DNA of 34,453 nucleotides. Origin: Methyloversatilis sp. (lineage in GTDB: Bacteria > Pseudomonadota > Gammaproteobacteria > Burkholderiales > Rhodocyclaceae). Below are positions 24,309 to 34,453 of the stretch, piece by piece. Position 1 is the stretch's first letter. Each line of letters opens with the position of its first letter. Both the position numbers and the translations under genes were made by a program. The stretch lies in contig NZ_JAUYRO010000059.1 of NCBI RefSeq assembly GCF_030696805.1, positions 1 through 34,453 on the forward strand. Direction: 5' to 3'. The notes under the pieces are model-generated. The model had not been told where the DNA came from. It made no database searches and saw only the letters and a list, made by a program, of their open reading frames with translations.

Positions 24309-26425
24309 ATTTCGTCCGCAAGATCGCATGCCTGATCGTGGCCCTTGGCGCAGGTCTGATACCCATCGCGGCGGCTGCCCAGAGCCAGCCCAACAGCATC
24401 GAATCCATTCTGGTGTCGCAGCAGGGCGGCGAGGTGCTGATCAAGGTCACTACCAAGACCGAACTGCCCGCGGTACCGGCCAACTTCAGCATCGCATCGC
24501 CCGCGCGTGTGGCATTCGACTTCCCCGCCACCGGCAATGCCGTGGGTCGCAACTCGCAGACCGTCAATGAGGCACATCTGCGCAGCTACAACATCGTCGA
24601 AGTCGGCGATCGCACGCGTCTGGTGCTGAATCTGAACAAGCTGTCGCCGTTCAATACCCGCATTTCCGGGCGTGATCTCTACATCAGTCTCGCGATGCCG
24701 GCCAGTTCCGAGGCGGTTGCCCAGTCCGACAACGTGTCGCGCTTTGCCGAGCCGGGTGTGTCGCAGGACGCGCAGACGCTGCGCAACGTAGGTTTCCGTC
24801 GCGGCAAGGATGGTGAAGGCCGTGTGGTGGTCGAACTGTCCGACCCGAATACCGGCATCGATATCCGTCAACAAGGCTCGAAGCTGGTGGTCGAGTTCCT
24901 GCGCGCTTCGGTGGCTGACGAATTCCTGAAGCGCTACGACGTGACTGATTTCGGCACGCCGATCACCCAGATGGAGGTCGTGCGTTCAGGCGCCAACACG
25001 CGCCTCACCGTGACGCCGACCGGTCTGTGGGAGCACAACGCCTACCAGAGCGAAAATCAGTTCATCCTCGAAGTGAAGCGCCTGGTCGAAGACCCGAACA
25101 AGCTGGTTCAGGGCAGCAAGCCCGGCTACCAGGGAGAGAAGCTGTCGCTGAACTTCCAGAACATCGACGTACGGTCAGTACTTCAGGTCATCGCCGACTT
25201 CACCGACAACAACATCATCACTTCCGACACCGTCGGTGGCTCACTCACGCTGCGGCTCAAGGATGTGCCCTGGGATCAGGCGCTCGACATCATTCTCGAC
25301 GCCAAGGGCCTGGACAAGCGCAAGACCGGCAACGTGATCTGGATTGCACCGCGCGACGAACTGTCGGCCAAGGAAAAACTTGCACTGGAGAGCCAGCAGC
25401 AGGTCAGCGAACTCGAGCCGCTGCGCACCGAAACCTTCCAGCTGAACTATCACAAGGCGGACGTTCTTCACAAAGCCATCACCGATGACAAGGACAAGCG
25501 ATTCCTGTCAAAGCGAGGCTCGATCGTGATGGATGTGCGTACCAACAAGCTGATCGTGACCGATATTCCGAGCCGCCTGGAAGACATCCGCCGCATCCTG
25601 AGCGAACTCGACATCGCGACCCGTCAGGTGCTGATCGAGGCACGCATCGTCGAAGCGAACGAAGATTTCGCCAAGAATCTGGGTGCGCGACTGGGTCTGA
25701 ACCAGGCGCAAGCGGGCTCGGTGCAACTTGGACGGGCCGGTTTGAACATCGGCGGTTCGTCTCTGGCGACCGGCTTCCAGACCGGTCAGGTGCAGACCCA
25801 GCCCAACTTCACCACGGATTCGCTCGGGGTCAATCTGCGTGCGTCGAACATCAGCGGCCGCGCTCCCGGCCAGCTGTCTTTCGTGCTGTTCAATTCGTCG
25901 GCCACGCGCTTCCTGAATCTCGAGCTGTCCGCCCTCGAACAGGACGGCAAGGGCAAGGTGATTTCAAGCCCGCGTGTCATGACCTCGGACCAGAACGAGG
26001 CGCTGATCGAACAGGGTGTCGAAATTCCGTACCAGCAGGCCACCAGCTCGGGCGCGACAAGCATTTCCTTCCGCAAGGCCAACCTGATGTTGAAGGTGAA
26101 GCCGCAGATCACGCCGGACGGACGTGTACAGATGGCACTCGACATCAACAAGGACACGCCCAACACCCAACTGGCCACCGGTGCCGGTGTGGCCATCGAC
26201 ACCAAGCACGTCAAGACTGACGTGCTGGTCGAAAACGGCGGTACGGTGGTCATCGGCGGTATCTACACCCAGGAAGAACGCCGCACCCAGTCGCGCGTAC
26301 CCTTCCTCGGCGACCTGCCGTATGTGGGCTTCCTGTTCCGCAACACGGAGACCCGCGACAACCGCGCCGAGCTGCTCATCTTCGTGACGCCGCGCATCGT
26401 CAGCGACAACCTCACGCTGCGCTGA
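24305..26425 (+). CDS. pilQ: Type IV pilus secretin PilQ
   Basis: This 706-residue outer-membrane secretin forms the pore through which the pilus leaves the cell. A signal peptide (about 1-25, ending AAAA-Q) is followed by two AMIN domains for peptidoglycan binding (about 30-110 and 160-250). Next come an STN-like N0 domain (LSLNFQNIDVRSVLQVIADF), an N1/NolW domain (FQLNYHKADVLHKAI), and the secretin domain from about residue 480 with VISSPRVMTSDQNEALIEQG, VEIPYQQ and a C-terminal VPFLGDLPYVGFLFRN. The ATG at 24305 overlaps the pilP stop and fits the signal peptide; the frame is open further upstream inside pilP but that is not needed. Last pil gene of the operon. Confidence 0.96.
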   Translation: MNFVRKIACLIVALGAGLIPIAAAAQSQPNSIESILVSQQGGEVLIKVTTKTELPAVPANFSIASPARVAFDFPATGNAVGRNSQTVNEAHLRSYNIVEVGDRTRLVLNLNKLSPFNTRISGRDLYISLAMPASSEAVAQSDNVSRFAEPGVSQDAQTLRNVGFRRGKDGEGRVVVELSDPNTGIDIRQQGSKLVVEFLRASVADEFLKRYDVTDFGTPITQMEVVRSGANTRLTVTPTGLWEHNAYQSENQFILEVKRLVEDPNKLVQGSKPGYQGEKLSLNFQNIDVRSVLQVIADFTDNNIITSDTVGGSLTLRLKDVPWDQALDIILDAKGLDKRKTGNVIWIAPRDELSAKEKLALESQQQVSELEPLRTETFQLNYHKADVLHKAITDDKDKRFLSKRGSIVMDVRTNKLIVTDIPSRLEDIRRILSELDIATRQVLIEARIVEANEDFAKNLGARLGLNQAQAGSVQLGRAGLNIGGSSLATGFQTGQVQTQPNFTTDSLGVNLRASNISGRAPGQLSFVLFNSSATRFLNLELSALEQDGKGKVISSPRVMTSDQNEALIEQGVEIPYQQATSSGATSISFRKANLMLKVKPQITPDGRVQMALDINKDTPNTQLATGAGVAIDTKHVKTDVLVENGGTVVIGGIYTQEERRTQSRVPFLGDLPYVGFLFRNTETRDNRAELLIFVTPRIVSDNLTLR

Positions 26426-26439
26426 TTCCTCACTGACCG

Positions 26440-26466
26440 GACGGCGGTCCTCAACTTGAGGCCGTC
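26440..26466 (+). terminator. Possible hairpin after pilQ
   Basis: GACGGC (26440-26445) pairs with GCCGTC (26461-26466), enclosing a second stem, CCTC/GAGG (26449-26452 with 26458-26461, sharing one base). It sits 15 nt after the pilQ stop. No T-run follows, so it may only weaken transcription into aroK. Confidence 0.3.
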
Positions 26467-26493
26467 AGCCGGGGCGGGGCGGGCGGGCACTGC

Positions 26494-26499
26494 TAGAAT
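26494..26499 (+). promoter_or_regulatory. Possible -10 element for aroK
   Basis: TAGAAT ends 7 nt before the aroK GTG, so transcription would start at or next to the start codon and give a leaderless or near-leaderless message. No good -35 is visible; the sequence at 26471-26476 is G-rich. No Shine-Dalgarno sequence precedes the GTG either. Confidence 0.3.
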
Positions 26500-26506
26500 C
26501 CGGCCC

Positions 26507-27034
26507 GTGGAACACAGCGACAACATCATTCTCGTCGGCCTGATGGGCGCCGGCAAAACCACGGTCGGTCGGCAACTTGCGCGACGCCTGCGCAAGCGCT
26601 TCGTCGACTGCGATCACGAAATCGAAGCGCGCACTGGCGTCAGCATTCCGACCATATTCGAAATCGAGGGCGAGGCAGGTTTCCGCCGGCGCGAAAGCGC
26701 GGTGATCGAGGCGCTGGCCCAGGAAGCGGGCCTCGTACTGGCAACCGGCGGCGGCGCCGTGCTCGACCCGATGAACCGGAAGCACCTGAAAGCGGGTGGC
26801 TGGGTCGTCTATCTCGATGTGCCGCCCGACGTGCTGTGGCACCGCACGCGGGGTGACCGCAACCGTCCCTTGCTCCAGGTCGAGGACCCGCGTGCGCGGG
26901 TGCGCGAACTGCACGGCATTCGCGATCCGCTGTACCGTGAAGTAGCCGATTTCGTCGCCGAAAGCGGACATGGCAGTCCGCTGACCATCGTTCGTCAACT
27001 TGAACGGGAATACCTGAGCCGATGCGCAGCCTGA
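26507..27034 (+). CDS. aroK: Shikimate kinase
   Basis: This 175-residue enzyme phosphorylates shikimate in aromatic amino-acid synthesis. The Walker A motif GLMGAGKTT is at 11-19. The substrate-binding residues are D34/D36 (VDCDHEIE) and R60 (FRRRES), the GGG loop is at 81-83 and the lid is [10 protein letters not shown] chose the GTG at 26507 because the family begins shortly before NIILVGLMG; the frame stays open to about 26456 without homology. The 3' end overlaps aroB by 13 nt. pilQ-aroK-aroB is a conserved order in Proteobacteria. Confidence 0.95.
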   Translation: MEHSDNIILVGLMGAGKTTVGRQLARRLRKRFVDCDHEIEARTGVSIPTIFEIEGEAGFRRRESAVIEALAQEAGLVLATGGGAVLDPMNRKHLKAGGWVVYLDVPPDVLWHRTRGDRNRPLLQVEDPRARVRELHGIRDPLYREVADFVAESGHGSPLTIVRQLEREYLSRCAA

Positions 27035-28110
27035 ATGTCGCCCTCGATGAGCGTGCCTACGACATCCACATCGGTCGCGGCCTGATCGATCGTGGCGAAT
27101 TGTTCGCGTCGGTGCTCAAACGCAAGCGCGCGGTCGTCATCAGCAACGAGGTGGTTGCACCGCTGTACGCCGCACGCGTGCTCGCCGCACTTGATTCGGT
27201 CGATGTCGCCCATCAGCTGGTCGTGCTGCCCGACGGCGAGGCGCACAAGGACTGGCCGACGCTGAACCTCATCTTTGACGCGTTGCTCGGCGCCCGTGTC
27301 GAACGTTCGACCACGCTGATCGCACTGGGCGGTGGCGTCATCGGCGACATGGTCGGCTTCGCCGCGGCGACCTACCAGCGCGGCGTTCCCTTCATACAGG
27401 TCCCGACCACGCTGCTGTCGCAGGTCGATTCAAGCGTCGGCGGCAAGACCGCCATCAATCATCCGCTGGGCAAGAACATGATCGGCGCCTTCCATCAGCC
27501 CAGGCTGGTGCTGGCCGACATCGACACGCTCGATACGCTGCCGGAGCGGGAACTGAAGGCCGGGCTGGCCGAAGTGATCAAGTACGGCCTGATCCGCGAC
27601 GGGGAATTCTTCGACTGGCTCGAAATCAACATGCCACGCCTGCTCGCACGCGACGCCGACGCACTGGCATTTGCCATCGAACGCTCCTGCCGCAACAAGG
27701 CCGAGGTGGTGATCGAGGACGAAACGGAAACCGGCGTGCGGGCACTGCTCAATCTCGGACACACCTTCGGCCACGCGATCGAAACCGGTCTGGGTTACGG
27801 CGAATGGCTGCACGGCGAAGCCGTCGCCGCCGGCACGCTGATGGCGGCGGAACTGTCGCGCCGGCTGGGCTGGCTGGGTGACGCCGATATCGCGCGCATC
27901 CGCGGCATCCACGAAGCGGCCGGCCTGGCGCTTCGCGGCCCGCGTCTGGGCGTCGACCGTTACCTGGAGCTGATGTCGCACGACAAAAAGGTCGAAGCCG
28001 GCAAGTTGCGGCTGGTGCTGCTGCGCGCCATCGGCGATGCCGTGGTGTGGGGCGAGGCGACGCAGACGGATGTCGCATCGGCGATCGACCAGTGCTGCTC
28101 CGATGACTGA
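27022..28110 (+). CDS. aroB: 3-dehydroquinate synthase
   Basis: This 362-residue NAD- and metal-dependent enzyme converts DAHP to 3-dehydroquinate, step two of the shikimate pathway. NAD-binding [16 protein letters not shown], the substrate loop [13 protein letters not shown] followed by [19 protein letters not shown] and the metal ligands in [12 protein letters not shown] and HGEAVAAG are all present. It overlaps aroK by 13 nt at its start and dgt by 8 nt at its end, so aroK-aroB-dgt is one translationally coupled unit. Length is normal. Confidence 0.96.
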   Translation: MRSLNVALDERAYDIHIGRGLIDRGELFASVLKRKRAVVISNEVVAPLYAARVLAALDSVDVAHQLVVLPDGEAHKDWPTLNLIFDALLGARVERSTTLIALGGGVIGDMVGFAAATYQRGVPFIQVPTTLLSQVDSSVGGKTAINHPLGKNMIGAFHQPRLVLADIDTLDTLPERELKAGLAEVIKYGLIRDGEFFDWLEINMPRLLARDADALAFAIERSCRNKAEVVIEDETETGVRALLNLGHTFGHAIETGLGYGEWLHGEAVAAGTLMAAELSRRLGWLGDADIARIRGIHEAAGLALRGPRLGVDRYLELMSHDKKVEAGKLRLVLLRAIGDAVVWGEATQTDVASAIDQCCSDD

Positions 28111-29224
28111 ACTGGCCCCGTACGCCGCATGCGAAGGCAACTCGCTGGGCCGTGTGCACGCCGAAGACGCGCTGTCCGGACGCAGCCAGTTCCAGCGCGA
28201 CCGCGACCGCATCATCCACAGCACCGCGTTTCGCCGCCTCGAGTACAAGACGCAGGTGTTCGTCAATCACGAGGGTGACCTCTTCCGCACGCGGCTGACC
28301 CACAGCATCGAAGTGGCGCAGATCGCTCGCTCGATCGCGCGCGCATTGCGGGTGAATGAGGATCTGGTCGAGGCGATTTCGCTTTCGCATGACCTCGGTC
28401 ATACGCCGTTCGGGCATGCCGGCCAGGATGCGCTGAACGAGTGCATGCGCGAACACGGCGGGTTCGAACACAACCTGCAGAGCCTGCGCACGGTCGATCT
28501 GCTGGAAGAGCGCTATGGCGCCTTCGACGGGCTGAACCTCACGTTCGAAACGCGCGAAGGCATTCTGAAACACTGTTCGCCAGCCCGCGCGAAGGACCTC
28601 GGCGACCTGGGTCGGCGCTTCATCGAACGCACCCAGCCGACCATCGAGGCGCAGATCTGCAATCTGGCCGATGAAATCGCCTACAACAACCACGACGTCG
28701 ACGACGGTCTGCGCTCCGGCCTGATCACGCTCGAACAACTGGAAGAGGTACCGGTGTTCGCGCGCTACCGGCGCGAAGTGCTCGCGCTGTACCCGCAGAT
28801 TGCCGGCCGACGGCTGATCCATGAAACGATTCGCCGCATGATCAACGCACAAGTTGTTGACCTGGTAGAGGAAACCCGGGCGCGCATTTCCGCGGAGGCG
28901 CCGGAATCGATCGAAGACGTGCGCGGCGGGCCGGTGCTCGTCGCCTACAGTGAGGCCATGCGGGGGGAGCAGCGCGCCCTGAAGAACTTCCTGCGCGACG
29001 AGCTGTACCGCCATTACCAGGTGCTGCGCATGACGGCCAAGGCGCGGCGCATCGTGGGCGAGCTGTTCGGTGCCTTCTACGGTGACCCGAAGTTGCTGCC
29101 GCCGCAGTACCAGACCATGGCGAAGGACGACCGCGCACGCGCCATCGCCGACTACATCGCCGGCATGACCGACCGTTACGCCATGCGCGAACACCGCCGC
29201 CTGTTCGCTGTGGGCGACATCTGA
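28103..29224 (+). CDS. dgt: Deoxyguanosinetriphosphate triphosphohydrolase-like protein
   Basis: This 373-residue HD-superfamily enzyme is expected to hydrolyse dNTPs to the nucleoside and triphosphate. The HD metal site is complete: the first His in [15 protein letters not shown] in [14 protein letters not shown], and the later Asp in [16 protein letters not shown]. It opens with the type-2 dGTPase signature ([20 protein letters not shown]), and its length matches the shorter dGTPase-like branch, not E. coli Dgt at about 505 residues. The ATG at 28103 lies inside the aroB end. The true nucleotide preference of this branch is variable. Confidence 0.93.
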   Translation: MTELAPYAACEGNSLGRVHAEDALSGRSQFQRDRDRIIHSTAFRRLEYKTQVFVNHEGDLFRTRLTHSIEVAQIARSIARALRVNEDLVEAISLSHDLGHTPFGHAGQDALNECMREHGGFEHNLQSLRTVDLLEERYGAFDGLNLTFETREGILKHCSPARAKDLGDLGRRFIERTQPTIEAQICNLADEIAYNNHDVDDGLRSGLITLEQLEEVPVFARYRREVLALYPQIAGRRLIHETIRRMINAQVVDLVEETRARISAEAPESIEDVRGGPVLVAYSEAMRGEQRALKNFLRDELYRHYQVLRMTAKARRIVGELFGAFYGDPKLLPPQYQTMAKDDRARAIADYIAGMTDRYAMREHRRLFAVGDI

Positions 29225-29513
29225 AGCGACCGCCGCACGCCGGATTCCGTCACGTTTTGATGCACCGCGGAACGAGTATTGTCTGCGGCCGTGCATGTCC
29301 GTATACTCCATCGTCCACCCCAAAAGTGCCCGGAGCGGCTTCAGCGTTGAAGCGGCCAGGCCACCCGAGCCGGTGCCCACATCGTCCCGCCGTCAGGCGA
29401 TGATCGTGGAAGCCGGCTTTTTCACGGGCTTGGAGGTGCGAATTCCCGCAGTGCGACAGGCCGCAGGGCCGGTTCCGTGCGCGGTTGGCAAACGAGTTCC
29501 GAGGACGAATGCA
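29225..29513 (+). promoter_or_regulatory. gltB leader region with candidate sigma-70 promoter
   Basis: No gene is supported in these 289 nt. TTGTCT (29279-29284), 17 nt of spacer and TATACT (29302-29307) make a good sigma-70 promoter, with a start near 29314 and a leader of about 200 nt. Inside the leader GCTTCA/TGAAGC (29338-29343 and 29348-29353) forms a small hairpin with a GCGT loop, and AAGCCGGCTT (29410-29419) is a palindrome followed by T residues. GAGGA (29501-29505) is the gltB ribosome-binding site. I recognise no known riboswitch. Confidence 0.55.
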
Positions 29514-34181
<4,668 letters not shown>

Positions 34182-34195
34182 CAGGAACACGAGTC

Positions 34196-34453
34196 ATGGG
34201 AAAGTCCACCGGTTTTCTTGAATTCCAGCGCCTGTCCGAGGCGTCGCTGCCAGTCGCCGAGCGCGTCCACAACTACCGCGAATTCGTGCTGCACCTGAGC
34301 GACGAAGAAGCCAAGGTGCAGGGTGCGCGCTGCATGGACTGCGGCATTCCGTTCTGCAACAACGGCTGCCCGGTCAACAACATCAGTCCCTACTTCAACG
34401 ATCTGGTTTACCGCCAGGACTGGAAGCAGGCGATCGATGTGCTGCACTCGACC
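34196..34453 (+). CDS. gltD: Glutamate synthase small subunit (3' end beyond window)
   Basis: The first 86 codons of the beta subunit are present, out of about 480. This subunit carries FAD, oxidises NADPH and passes electrons to GltB. The N-terminal cysteine motif is intact: C46, C49, C54 and C58 ([10 protein letters not shown], then NNGCPVNN), spaced C-x2-C-x4-C-x3-C for a 4Fe-4S cluster. The ATG at 34196 follows AGGA at 34183-34186 by 9 nt. It is co-transcribed with gltB. The frame runs open to the window end. Confidence 0.95.
   Translation, partial: MGKSTGFLEFQRLSEASLPVAERVHNYREFVLHLSDEEAKVQGARCMDCGIPFCNNGCPVNNISPYFNDLVYRQDWKQAIDVLHST

Noticed and set aside
29295-29513. In-frame extension of gltB to an ATG at 29295 or 29400
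   Set aside because: The 29295 ATG lies between the -35 and -10 boxes. The 29400 ATG lacks a convincing ribosome-binding site. The family begins at about 29514, where GAGGA is well placed.

Overview
This is a GC-rich chromosomal segment from a betaproteobacterium. It is dense with core genes and shows no insertion sequences, phage genes, tRNA or rRNA genes, or CRISPR arrays. The gene orders pilMNOPQ-aroK-aroB-gltB-gltD with a divergent PBP1A gene, lptM-lysA beside cyaY, and gmk-rpoZ-spoT-DUF3460 are typical of Betaproteobacteria. The Rhodocyclales fit best. A gene of the formaldehyde-activating enzyme (Fae) family points to a methylotrophic relative. Methyloversatilis is my best guess, but this is inference from memory and was not tested by a search.

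Layout. 1-2586 (minus): a Ser/Thr protein kinase, a PP2C phosphatase and rph (cut by the window edge), tightly coupled. 2745-3617 (plus): yicC. 3651-7176 (minus): fabI, a MaoC-hydratase/phosphotransacetylase fusion and ackA. 7503-10884 (plus): gmk, rpoZ, spoT and a small DUF3460 gene, i.e. nucleotide and (p)ppGpp metabolism. 10943-12397 (plus): a DEDDh exonuclease fused to a GIY-YIG (Cho/UvrC-like) nuclease. 12465-15964 (minus): a PAS sensor kinase overlapping a response regulator with GGDEF and EAL domains. 16117-18568 (minus): lptM, lysA, hslR and the fae homologue, ending in a strong intrinsic terminator. 18584-18904 (plus): cyaY. 18864-21323 (minus): PBP1A. 21468-26425 (plus): pilM, pilN, pilO, pilP and pilQ, the type IV pilus alignment and secretin complex. 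26507-29224 (plus): aroK, aroB and dgt. 29514-34453 (plus): gltB and the first part of gltD.

How the parts work together. The kinase and PP2C are a matched protein phosphorylation pair. gmk, rpoZ and spoT join GMP metabolism, the polymerase omega subunit and the alarmone enzyme. The fabI/maoC-pta/ackA block could turn acyl-CoA into acid plus ATP, perhaps linked to polyhydroxybutyrate or fatty-acid turnover. The kinase/regulator pair would control cyclic di-GMP. pilMNOPQ builds the periplasmic and outer-membrane part of the type IV pilus.

I did not find a clear new multi-gene system. The most interesting items are the Fae homologue lacking the family's catalytic histidine, the fabI/maoC-pta/ackA block set between yicC and gmk, the two-nuclease fusion with a UvrC-like cysteine cluster, and the c-di-GMP two-component pair. 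Motif positions were read by eye, and family assignments come from recognising the sequences.
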